A stretch of 64,000 nucleotides of DNA, taken from assembly GCA_025677835.1 (NCBI GenBank), contig JAIXMR010000035.1, positions 144,955 through 208,954 on the forward strand, in the 5' to 3' direction. A program made the translations under genes and the position numbers. Shown piece by piece: positions 34,613 through 45,007 of this stretch; positions within the stretch are counted from its first letter, which is position 1; every line of letters begins with the position of its first letter. The notes under the pieces are model-generated. The model worked only from the letters and a program-made list of their open reading frames with translations, did no database searches and was not told the DNA's origin. The stretch is from Sporodiniella umbellata. Taxonomy: Eukaryota > Mucoromycota > Mucoromycetes > Mucorales > Rhizopodaceae.

Positions 34613-35868
34613 ATGACAGCTTATTTACAAGAAAGAGCCACAGCTATCCGTGCAGTATTGACAGCCTCCAACGTATGCCAATCAGTTTTTCAACATTTGG
34701 TCGCTAACGAAACTTTGACCAAAAACGACAAATCCCCTGTTACTGGTAACTAAAGCTTTGAATTTCTCTTTTGCTTGTAGAACGAGAAAAAGATGGATAG
34801 TTTTTCTTACCATCAATATAGTGGCCGACTTTTCTGCTCAAGCTATTATCAACACCTATCTTCAAAAGCGGTTCCCTCAGGACCCGATTATTGGAGAAGA
34901 AGATTCTAAAGATCTGCAAGGGGAAGAGGGTCGTCTACTAAGAGAAAAAGTGGCCTTTTTGACCAATGGTGGATTGAAAGAAGGAGAAAAGTTGACTGAG
35001 CAACAAGTAAATACACCCCTCTCTTCTACAAAAAAAGTGGCTCACAAACACCCTATAGATTTTGGACGCCATTGACCGAGGCAACTATGCAGGAGGACCG
35101 AAGGGACGTCACTGGGCACTGGATCCTATTGATGGCACCAAGGGTTTCTTACGGGGTGGACAATACGCTGTTTGTTTGGCTTTGATTGAAAACGGTGTTG
35201 TTCAACTTGGCGTGATTGGCTGCCCTAATTTACCTTTGGATCACACGCAACCGGATGGAGAAAAAGGAAGTCTCTTTGTTGCAGTCCGTGGCGAAGGCGC
35301 GTTTCAGGTAAACAAACATTCATCCATGTGTGTACACACTAACAAAATTTTCGTCGTCTCCCATGTTTTGTTTGAACAGAGAAGCTTTTCCGATGAAAAA
35401 GAAACACGGATTCGCTTTGCTGATATCTCTTCTACAGAACAGTCTACATTCTGTGAATCCGTTGAAGCAAGTCATTCCTCTCATAGCGATGCTGGAAAGA
35501 TCGCTCAACTTTTAGGCATCACCCGTACGCCTGTTCGTATGGACAGTCAAGCCAAATACTGTTCACTCTCAAGAGGTGACGCTGATATCTACCTGCGTCT
35601 TCCTACCAATAAATCTTATGTCGAAAAGATCTGGGTAAATAGATCTATATACATCCATCCATCCATGCAATTAACATTCGTTCTAAAGGATCATGCTGCA
35701 GGCAACGTTATTGCTACAGAAGCAGGTGGCAAAGTAACAGATATTCATGGGCAGTCTTTGGACTTTTCCATTGGACGCACTTTGGATAAAAACAAGGGCG
35801 TGATTGCTTCTAAAGCATCTATTCACGATCGTCTTTTACAAGCTGTTCAAAAAGTCTTGAATGTTTAA
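34613..35868 (+). CDS. HAL2: 3'(2'),5'-bisphosphate nucleotidase
   Basis: Five exons, 34613-34745, 34822-35006, 35059-35307, 35380-35634 and 35689-35868, encode 333 residues. Hal2/Met22 hydrolyses 3'-phosphoadenosine 5'-phosphate from sulfate assimilation and is the Li+/Na+-sensitive step of salt toxicity in yeast. The metal-binding signatures of the inositol-monophosphatase superfamily are present: IIGEEDS, LDPIDGTKGFLRGGQYA and, across the last splice, WDHAAGNVIATEAGGKV. The N-terminal helix pair and KNDKSPVTVADFSAQA are also typical. Expression in fungi often follows sulfur supply; nothing in the spacer proves that here. Confidence 0.95.
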
Positions 35869-35939
35869 TCATAATAAAAAATAAATGTCTTGGATAATGT
35901 ACATGAATAAATAAACTCATTGTCAAATACAAAGAGAAA

Positions 35940-35961
35940 TATATATATATATATATATATA
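35940..35961. repeat. (TA)n microsatellite
   Basis: About 10-11 TA units in the short convergent spacer between HAL2 and the membrane protein. A second similar tract lies at 37278-37300 on the other side of that gene. Confidence 0.9.
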
Positions 35962-35968
35962 AAAGAAA

Positions 35969-37261
35969 CTAAAGTGCAATGTCGTCTTGAGAGACATAGT
36001 CAATAGATGAGTCACTTAAAGAAACGTCATCTTCTGAGCTACTCTCAAAAGACAAGCCGTCTGAAGAACCATCTTCAATGAGGGAATGGCTATGGTCTTT
36101 GAGAGATGACGTATCTGAAGAGGTATCGCCTACAGGTAATATCTCCTTGGTGAGGGAACGCTTGGGAGGAGGGCTCTGTTTGCTTATCAAAAACGAATCA
36201 CTTGTCAAACTCTCTCGATAATAAGCATAAAATGAAATAGCAGCTGATGGTCCTACCAGTGGCATAAAGAAGAACAGTGTTACACCATAGTCAATACCAC
36301 AGTCAAATGCAGCCCATAGGGCAAACGAGAGAGACAAGGCGGCAAAATTAATCATTGCAGTACGCGTCGTTAAGATTTGCCCTAGGTCGCCAAACGATAC
36401 ATTTGTAGGTAGATTTTCAGGTGCGTGGTATAACAACACGAACGAATCCCATATATGAATTCCTTGGTACCTCACCATAGCGTATACACCATAATAGATA
36501 GCCATGTTTATAAGTCCCAAATAACAGTACACCCTTTTCAATGCAGTTTGTCCCTTCAAAGCATAGAGACGGCTTTGCTCGATTCGATCACTTATCCTAT
36601 CTATCTCAGAAGGGAGTTGATAAAACGTGGTAAGAACAGGAATAAGGAGCGCAACCACCACGGGAGATAACTGCCAGATTGCAATCAAGTCCTGCTCGAG
36701 CCTTGTATCTTCTTTTACTTTGGGAGAAAGAAAAAAAGCACTGGGCAATCCAAAACCGATAAAAACCGCACTGCAAATTCCATAGACTTGAGGTTGAGAG
36801 ATATTCCAGTAGCTGCTCTTTCGATATCTAAGCTTTCTATAGTATGTGCTTAATGGAATCCACAACAGAGAGAACACGGCATAAATACCAAATAGATTAG
36901 CCAATATTCCATAGAAAGGAAACAACCCCAGTAGGGTTTTTCTAGAGCCATGGCGTGAGCCTTCAATAGCCATAACAATCAAGGCGGTTCCAAAAGCAGC
37001 GATCAAAAGTGTCAAGATAAACCCACCAAAGTCATCATGCAGATTGTTTTGAAAAGCGTTTACAATCGTACACAAAGTTCGATCGATTTTTGAAGAGACT
37101 CCTGAATAAACAACGCGTAAATTGCCACAAGTGTCATTGTTGGCTGGATGAAAGCACATCTCTATCATTTTTTCTGACCATGGTGTAATGGAACTTAGTA
37201 TCTCTTTTGCTGTGTAATAGGTAAGTGTAGCTCCCAAAAGTACGGAAAGTATAAGATCCAT
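35969..37261 (-). CDS. Unknown multi-pass membrane protein with acidic Ser-rich tail
   Basis: One uninterrupted frame of 430 residues; I do not recognise the family with confidence. About eight hydrophobic segments are visible, including FILTLLIAAFGTALIVMAI, GLFPFYGILANLFGIYAV, LSPVVVALLIPVLTTFY, LINMAIYYGVYAMV and LFFFMPLVGPSAAISFY. The loop before the second segment has two cysteines (CFHP...DTC) plus a third (CTIV). The last 60 residues are rich in Ser, Asp and Glu (SSDGLSFESSSEDDVSLSDSS), a likely cytosolic casein-kinase target. Membrane layouts of this kind occur in uncharacterised and secondary-metabolism proteins of fungi; it lies beside a P450, 256 bp from its stop and on the same strand. 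Function unknown. Confidence 0.8.
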   Translation of the reverse strand: MDLILSVLLGATLTYYTAKEILSSITPWSEKMIEMCFHPANNDTCGNLRVVYSGVSSKIDRTLCTIVNAFQNNLHDDFGGFILTLLIAAFGTALIVMAIEGSRHGSRKTLLGLFPFYGILANLFGIYAVFSLLWIPLSTYYRKLRYRKSSYWNISQPQVYGICSAVFIGFGLPSAFFLSPKVKEDTRLEQDLIAIWQLSPVVVALLIPVLTTFYQLPSEIDRISDRIEQSRLYALKGQTALKRVYCYLGLINMAIYYGVYAMVRYQGIHIWDSFVLLYHAPENLPTNVSFGDLGQILTTRTAMINFAALSLSFALWAAFDCGIDYGVTLFFFMPLVGPSAAISFYAYYRESLTSDSFLISKQSPPPKRSLTKEILPVGDTSSDTSSLKDHSHSLIEDGSSDGLSFESSSEDDVSLSDSSIDYVSQDDIAL

Positions 37262-37516
37262 TCAACCTACAAAACAATATATATATATATATATATATAT
37301 AATAAAAATAAAAATAAAAAAAAAATGAAAAACTCTACTTTTAATATACTCGTCTATGGGCTCATCTTTACGTAGATGTTTCACAAGGATAATACAAACA
37401 CCGCAGGTAGGGCATGTCAGAAATATGAGCTTTCATGCAACTCAAGAAAAATAACAATAAAAAAAAGTTTTTTTTTTTTTTGACCTCAGGGCTTGTATTT
37501 ACATCAATTACGCTTT

Positions 37517-39432
37517 TTATTGATTACGGGGTATCATAATAAACTTTCTATTTTTGGGTACAATCGTAACTCCTTCCTCTTTGAAATCTAAACAATCCTC
37601 TTTACTAATACCGTCTACTGTTCGAACAGTAAGTTTAGAAAAGAAATTAACATAAAAGTTGAATATCTCCATTTCAGCCTAATTTTTTTTTTTTTTTTTT
37701 TTTTTTTGGAAAAAAAAAATGTCAATCTCTAAACTCAAGTAATGGTAACTGCTTACCAGATATATTCCCGGACACATTCTTCTACCCCATCCAAAGCTGA
37801 ACTGGTCTCTTTCTTCAATTTTAGAATTGGCTAATACACTCAGTTTTTGCAAGTTGTTCATAAATCTCTCCGGCCTAAACACTTCAGGGTCTTCATAGAT
37901 ACTTGGATTTGAGTGCATAGAGATCGAGCTGCCCATAAGTGTTGTGTTTTTGGGGATAAAATAGCCATTCACAACTATATCTTCAGTACAATAGTGGGGT
38001 ACACCAAACGCTGCTGGCGTACGAAACCTTAGAACTTCTTTTTGTACACATATAGTGTATGGAAAGTCGTCGCGGTCATCAAGAAAACTAGGCATATCAC
38101 GTGAAGGGTTTCGAGCCCTCCAATCATCTAATTCTTTTATAATTCTTTCTTGAACCTCTGGGTGTTGGGAAAGTATAGGGAACATCCAGTAGAGCGTATT
38201 AGCGGTAGTTTCTGTAGCAGCTATAGATATGTCGCCTAGCTATTTGTGTAAGCAAAAAAAAAAAAAAAAAAAAAAAAAACATCAATAAAAAAAAAAGTAT
38301 TATTTTACTTAGCATAACATAGATATCTTTTTCACATAATGTTCCTTTTTCTTTCATTTCGTACAAGCGCTTGACAAGGGATTGTTCTTTGCTCTCAAGT
38401 GCTACCTTTACAATTTTTTCGTAAGCTTCGTCTCTTCTTTTCACTACTGCGTTGAGCTTTTTATCATAGTTTAAAAACTTTTCTAAAAAAGCAAACATTG
38501 GAAGATAAGAGCCAATATCGCCAGCTATATCGCTATAGTGGATCACATCAGATATACTGTTTCTTATAGCTCTAAAAAGCGGGTCATGAACACTTTCAAA
38601 ACGTGTTGCATAAAGAGCAGCTGAGACGGTATTTAGCGATGTTAAGAAAACTTCTTCCCATGGATCAAATGCTTCTCCACTTTCAGCTATCTTGCTTAGC
38701 CTTCGTACGGTATCTTCTGTCTCAAAAGACATTCTGTCATAAAACTTGTTAACCGACTCGGGTTTCAGCAGGTTCATAACTAAGTAAACATGGCTTAATG
38801 ACTAAAACTGACGGCGTATATCTTTTAGGAATTAACCTACTTGCTGTTCTACTATTTCTCCATAAAGGACTATACTGACTAAATACAACACCTCTAAAGC
38901 AAAAAAAAAAAAAAAAGTATATATATATATAAGCGCTTATCCAACTAAAGCCAATGCATGTTCTGCCGCTTTACCTGTTATTGTCAGAATACATTTCTGT
39001 AATAAAGCGATGATACGGCCTGGAAGAAGTAACAGTGCCGCATTTTACAAAAACGTCATGTGCCAAGTATGGATCGTCTATCATGACCCATAACTGATCT
39101 CCTACATCGATTTTGTAAATTGGTCCTGTCTCTCGGTGCCATTTTTCAAGCTGTTTAAATGGAGAGCTTCTTAATGCTAACATATGGCCTATTTTATATA
39201 CAATGTTAGAATAGAAATCAAAAGGCGTGTGCTTTTTTTTTTTTTTTTTAATCTCGTCTCCATAGGTGCGCTTACCAATGACAGGCCAACTAATTGAAGG
39301 TGGATAAGGTATCTCCTTTAACCCGCTTTTCCCTTCATCTTTTTCTCGAGTCAAAAAATACGCTGAGACTAGAGTCAAACTAGTAGGAACTAGGTAATAT
39401 AATATATCTTTTGAAAGTTTGTTATCAAACAT
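37517..39432 (-). CDS. Cytochrome P450 monooxygenase
   Basis: Six exons, 39432-39276, 39188-38975, 38893-38841, 38779-38309, 38235-37757 and 37678-37517, encode 511 residues, the normal length. An N-terminal anchor (ILYYLVPTSLTLVSAYFL) and a Pro-rich hinge (PYPPSISWPVIGHM) indicate ER location. The I-helix ATETTANTLYW supplies the oxygen-activation Thr, KEVLRFRT is the ExxR of helix K, FRPERFM the PERF motif, and FSFGWGRRMCPGIYL the haem loop with the ligand Cys near residue 453. Substrate is unknown; fungal P450s of this look hydroxylate lipids, sterols or xenobiotics. The intron before 38235 uses the second of two nearby AGs to hold the frame. Confidence 0.94.
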
Positions 39433-39943
39433 GTCTTGTTACAAAAAGAGAAAGAGAAGAAACTGAATAAAATCAAAGGGAAAAGACAATGTTTCTCCTT
39501 TTAAATCTGCAATTGATTTTTATTGATGTGAGTTTAATACTTTTCACCATACGTTCACGCTGGAATCATTCAGAAAAAGAAGCACATTATGTTTTCAGAC
39601 AAAGCGGTTACGTTACACAACACTTCGAAACCGTGCATAGTTAAAAACAGACATTCTTTTTCCATTAAAGAATTGCACTATAGCACATGATTTTCAGGGA
39701 CGCTTTACTTCAGAAAATGAACGCATTGATTTTTTCTACTGGGTCTTGGATATATAAAGAGTATCTTTGGCGGCTCTTCAATACTTATTCGCAACTCTAT
39801 AGTGCATCGGAGAAGGCTTTTGACGTGTTTTTGGTGTCACACAATGATCGTATGTTACATTTAAAAGAAGGTAACCAAGTACAGAATAACAGTTACGAAC
39901 CACAAAAAAGAAAAAATCACATTTCGTTAGTATAAAATTTTTC

Positions 39944-39966
39944 TTTTTTTTTTTTTAAAAAAAAAA
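39944..39966. repeat. T13A10 self-complementary tract
   Basis: Flanked by TTTTTC on the left and GAAAAAAG on the right, so the inverted symmetry extends to about 35 bp. Confidence 0.9.
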
Positions 39967-41839
39967 GAAAAAAGAAAAACATCCCTATCTAATTATTAGA
40001 AGACATGTATCATTTAGTCAAGTGTTTGTGAGTATCTCAGTCACTTGGTATTTTGTCACTCACTACAGATTTTTGCTTTTTTAAAATAATACTGAAGGCA
40101 GCCAGTTAAAGTTTGAACTCAAAAAGTGTTGCAACGTTTGCTTTGGTTTTTATCAGGACCCTTTTGTTTTTTTTTGCTTTTTTTTTTTTTGCATTGATCT
40201 GCAGCCGCAAATCGAATTGTACAGGATTTTTTCCTGTTTCGATCAACTGGAGCCTGGTACATATTAACTTTCCTCTTTTTTTATAAACCTTCTTTTTTAC
40301 TGTTTGGTTCGGCTTTGTAGTCCAATTGGGTCACTCAAAAACCTTAATGTAGAAATTGACAAAGCCCTCTTTCTTTTTTTTTTTTTTTTTGTATATAATC
40401 ATCTGGCTACTTTCATAGACAACTTTATACTTTTTTTTATTAGACGTATGCTTTCATTGCTTTTCTTTCTTACACCACTACGCGTCCCCAATTCCTAGAC
40501 ATTCTTTTTTATTTTATTTTTTACTGCGTGAATTACGAAATAAAACGATATCCTCTTTGAATTTTCAAATGCATATATCATAAGTGGCTTACAAGTATTC
40601 CGATAAAAATAAACAATGGTAATAGTAGGTTTTTCCGAAGAAAAAAAAAAAGGCGTGCCACATAGCTAGTTGGGCATATTTTATATCACAAAACTTTTCG
40701 TTCAACTAACCGTCTTAAACTAACGTATTTGTATCTCCTTTTTCTTTTTTCTTTTTCTTTTTTTGGACACAAAATTAAGCAAACTAAGTCTCGTTAGATT
40801 GCGTCTTAAAAAGATATACACTACGATCAAAGACAAACACAAAAAACCAGGCTCCTGCTTGATTATATGGTCAATACAAAGGCCTTCTAAGGATTGTACT
40901 ACGAGAAGAGTGACAAACACTTGACATTAGGTTTACACATTACTCGGTGCGGAGTATGCAAAAACAGCGCCAGGCGGCAATCGGCACTAAAGAAAGCCTC
41001 ACCTCTCATTTGACAGCCTTTTATACATATACTAGGGTAAAACTTATCTGTGGTGGTTTCTGATGTTACATTTTTAAATTGTGTTTCAAGGAATCCAGAG
41101 TATGTTATTTTTATTTATACATTTAAGAGGTTCGTTGTATTATCAACTTTTAAAGTTATTTAAGTACCGGGTACAGCGGCTCTGCGTTTCTTTTGCCTAA
41201 CAACATCGAAAGTCCACTTTAAATGTCATATTGCATTTACTCTATTGTTTGATCGAAATTACCATATATGTATCGAATTCATTTAAATCCTAGCTGTGCA
41301 TAATTCAATCTTTATCTAGAAATCCATTTTAGTATTTTCTATGGTAATATCCCTAGAAGAAAGTACTATCTCCTTATTAAACAAGGTAGGGTCAATTAAC
41401 TCAAAACACTCAATGCAACGTTTGTGCACTTTTACTGGTTTAAATATTTCAACATTCTGTTTTATTATACGCTTTGTTAACTAAAGATCTTCCTGAAAAA
41501 CCCAAAAAAAATATACATTTCCCAATGACTTATAGAACTATGTTTTTAAGCAACTGCTCACAAAACTGCATACATATGTGTGTTTTCTTATAAACCAATG
41601 CAAGCGTACACAACACCAAATCAAGGTTACTTATGTAACAAGTAAGTGTTGCCGTTTTTGTAGAAAAAGAAATGCAAGGTATATTAAAGATAATTATAAA
41701 CGTTTCAGTAAATTTACGTACAGAAATGACGTTGCAAGAATTTTCAAGTCTGACTGTCTTAATCTTTTAGGAACGCCCAATTCAACAATCTACTAAATAA
41801 GATCCTCGCTACCATATTCAGCGGAATAGCGTGGTCAGG

Positions 41840-41861
41840 TTTTTTTTTTTTTTAAAAAAAA
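41840..41861. repeat. T14A8 self-complementary tract
   Basis: Fourteen T directly followed by eight A in the P450-epimerase spacer. Confidence 0.9.
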
Positions 41862-42689
41862 CTAGTCCACTAAAATAATTACCGGTATTTACAAACAGTC
41901 TTGTAACAGTGGAGTTTTCCAACATGTCCATTCTATTTTCACGCAGCCTTTGCACTTATCCGTGCTTTTTATTGGGCTGAGTATCATAGCAATAGGTATA
42001 ATATACGTTTACGTAAAGTACATACCAGCCTACCTTATCATAGTGTAGAAGAGTAGATACTGGTGTATTTTACTTGCGAGCTCTATGATGTACAGTATCT
42101 TCTGAGATACATGTTTTATTTTTTTTGCATAAGACACATACAAATAGGCATGATCTAATTCTTCTAATTACTGGTCATCAAAGTTACTTTTTTTAATGTT
42201 TCGTCTGAAAAGCAAATAGCACGGCTCATTTATGTGCTATTACTAATGTACTTCAATTCTAGCTTTATTGTTTTTTAAAGGGTATTCTGCGGCTCGGTTC
42301 CGTGTGCTTTGTAACTGAGTTTTGTTGTATCTAAATCAGCTGTACAGGCTGGCCTGATGTCTGCTTTCAAGTCTCCAAACCGAAGTTGCCTGTAAATATG
42401 TGTAACTAACAAGAGAAAGCTAGCAAAATGTGCCAAAGAAAAGTCAAATCCGAAAACTAATAAACAAAAAAATGATACGATGATTGAACTAAAGGATTAC
42501 ATCTTGTCTGTAATGATGATGTGCCTTTAGATAAACTAGAAGAACTACACGATACAGATGAGCAATTTCAAGTGATACTCATTGGCCATATTTTTCCAAA
42601 TCCGAGTTTACGTAACGTTTACAAAGCAGCCTGTTGTTGTAAAACATTCATTTTTTTCATTTTTTTTTTTCATTATTATTTATTCAAAT

Positions 42690-43894
42690 ATGGCTGTGTC
42701 AAAGATTGCAATAACTTCTGAAGTAGATCAATATACTTTGATTAACAAAAACAAAACACTGGCAGTGATGGTTATGACTTATGGTGCTACTATCAGCCAT
42801 ATACTTACACCTGATAGAACTGGTGTTATTCGCGACGTTGTGCTGGGATTTGATGACTTTGAGTCTTACAAAAAGCCCATCAACCCTTACTTTGGAGCTG
42901 TAATCGGAAGATACGCAAATCGGTAATCGCATCGAGACAAAAACAATATACTAAGGAAAAAAATGAAATAGCATCGGAAACGGTCAGCTGACAATAGAGG
43001 GTGATAATTATCAACTAGAAGTCAACAATGGGCCAAATGCGCTGCATGGTGGCAGAGAGGGTTTTGATAAAAGACTTTGGTCTGCTACAGTAGTATCGGA
43101 AGAGCCAGCTTCAGTTCGTCTCGAGATTGTTTCCCCTGATGGCGACCAAGGATATCCTGGCACTCTTGAAGTACAAGTGACCTATACTGTTACTGACCAA
43201 GACGAACTTTCGATTGAATATAGTGCCACTACGGATAAAGAAACGGTAGTTAATCTAACCAATCATTCGTACTTCAACCTGTCTGGTGTTGAGCTGAACC
43301 CCAAAATATTGGACCACCGTGTAATAATGACAGACCAGGTCAAGGGTGTGTTAAGCTGTGACGAAAATTGTCTGCCTACTGGAGAGGTTTTTAGCTGGTC
43401 TCAGGTGCCATGGATGAACTTCTCAGTAAGTAAAAGTGCTTTGTAAATTCTCTTTAATAACTGAACGCTTTTGTGTTCTTAAAAAAAAGGGAAGTAACGC
43501 TGAAGCTACTATTGGCGCACGACTAGAACATGTACAGGGAACTCGAGGTTATGACCACCCTTACGTTATTCACAAAGATTACAGAATTAACACTTCAGAG
43601 CTACCTCTTCAACATGCTGTTACTGCTTACTCTCCAGAGTCTGGTATTGAGCTTGATTTTTCAACCACTGAGCCTGCTTTTCAATTTTATTCAGGCGGAT
43701 GGATTGTAGATGAGGGATTAGAAGCTAAAAAGACCCAAAACAAAGTTAAACTGGGCCCCAGCTCGGGATTCTGCCTTGAAGCCTCTCGTAACCCAGACTC
43801 ACCTAACAAACCCGATTGGCGTACTAGTGTTTTGCTTCAAAAAGATGCTACCTATGGTTCAAAGACAGTCTATGCTTTTCATGCTCGTGTATAA
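42690..43894 (+). CDS. GALM: Aldose 1-epimerase (galactose mutarotase)
   Basis: Three exons, 42690-42922, 42972-43425 and 43490-43894, encode 363 residues. It interconverts alpha and beta anomers of hexoses ahead of the Leloir pathway, in the cytosol. Key features: MTYGATISHILTPDR, DVVLGFDDFESY, GAVIGRYANRIGNGQ, NALHGGREGFDKRLW, the catalytic histidine in VNLTNHSYFNLSG, and the catalytic glutamate in GFCLEASRNPDSPN. It is a free-standing mutarotase, not fused to UDP-galactose epimerase as in yeast Gal10. The stop is only 11 bp from the stop of the convergent acyltransferase gene. Confidence 0.95.
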
Positions 43895-43905
43895 TAGTCT
43901 TTATT

Positions 43906-45007
43906 TTAAAAATTTCGAATATAAGGATCAAAATACAACTGTCCTGTGCAAGAAAAAAAAAGGCTAACACCCAAAATGCATAAAAACTGTTTGATGCCTC
44001 CTGTTTCTTTTTTTGGTTTTCCTTGGCTCAACCAAACTTCTAATGCCACAGAAGCACCTTGAACAATAAAAAACAAGAGATTCTCCAGAGTTATTTTTCT
44101 AAAAACGCTCATGACAATCATTTCGTGAAATATACCACTTAATACAAAGGCCTGCATACCAAGTACATACTTATTCCTAAATACGCTCGAAGCTCTAGGT
44201 TGACTAACCACTTTTTTTTGTGAATCTGGTTGTTGTAGGCCATTGGATCTCAAAAATACCTGCCCGTGGAGTACTTTTCGAACTGCGCCGTTCCATCGAC
44301 TATCTCAATATAAATAATAAATAAGTAGGCCTCTATACATTTTTTTTTCTTGTTTACCTCCAAAAGTCTTTAGGACTAGTCGCTAAAAAAGGCGATTCAA
44401 ACATCCTTATCATGTTGATTCCAAGGCATGCCTGCGCTAAACCCAAAGCGATATCTAGTATACTTAACGCGCAAAACATCTTGGTTCCATACAAAAATGT
44501 ACAGCACAAGTTGACGGGATGAAAACAAGGGTGATATATAGGTGGGGAGCTTCTATAGGACAAAAGAGGGTCAACAACAAGAGGTATAATTGAAAACTTT
44601 AGTGCTCCAAAGCAACACTTGGCGACTCCATTGGACCTAACTTCGGTAGGCGGCAGTTTTGTTGGCTCAGCAGTAACATAAAGTAGGTTTTCAAAGATGT
44701 TAATCCAGGATAACTCATGTAATGGCATACGAGTATAGAACAAAGCATAAAACCATGGCACCCCCAAATACAGAACGTTGATTGGTGGGTTGGGGGAAAC
44801 AAAAAAAAGTGGGAACAGGGCACGGGTAACAAAGATGAATGTGAAAAGCTGCTTTGAATTTAAAAGTAGCAGCTTTTTGTTTTTCAGCAAAGCAATATCC
44901 AATACCATCGAAAGCGCATAAAGAAAAGTCAACTGTATGTGCGGCAGAACAATTGCTGGGGGCAATGCTATATCTATTAGAGGCGATTGTAGATACTTGT
45001 CGTTCAT
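43906..45007 (-). CDS. Wax-synthase-like MBOAT acyltransferase
   Basis: Two exons, 45007-44358 and 44299-43906, give 347 residues with seven or eight hydrophobic segments. The wax-synthase domain signature is SPKDFWSRWNGAVRKVL, rebuilt across the intron, and the MBOAT catalytic histidine lies in LSGIFHEMIVM. Such ER enzymes esterify alcohols, sterols or diacylglycerol with acyl-CoA to make storage lipids; the exact acceptor cannot be read from sequence. The C-terminus (FFSCTGQLYFDPYIRNF) is also characteristic. The gene converges on the epimerase with 11 bp between stop codons, so 3' untranslated regions must overlap. Confidence 0.88.

Larger units (their letters stand above)
39433..42689. 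other. Long AT-rich divergent spacer
   Basis: About 3.3 kb between P450 and epimerase starts. Contains T13A10 at 39944-39966 (inside a longer near-palindrome) and T14A8 at 41840-41861. Open frames at 39687-39935 and 42521-42721 have no recognisable motif. Confidence 0.65.
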
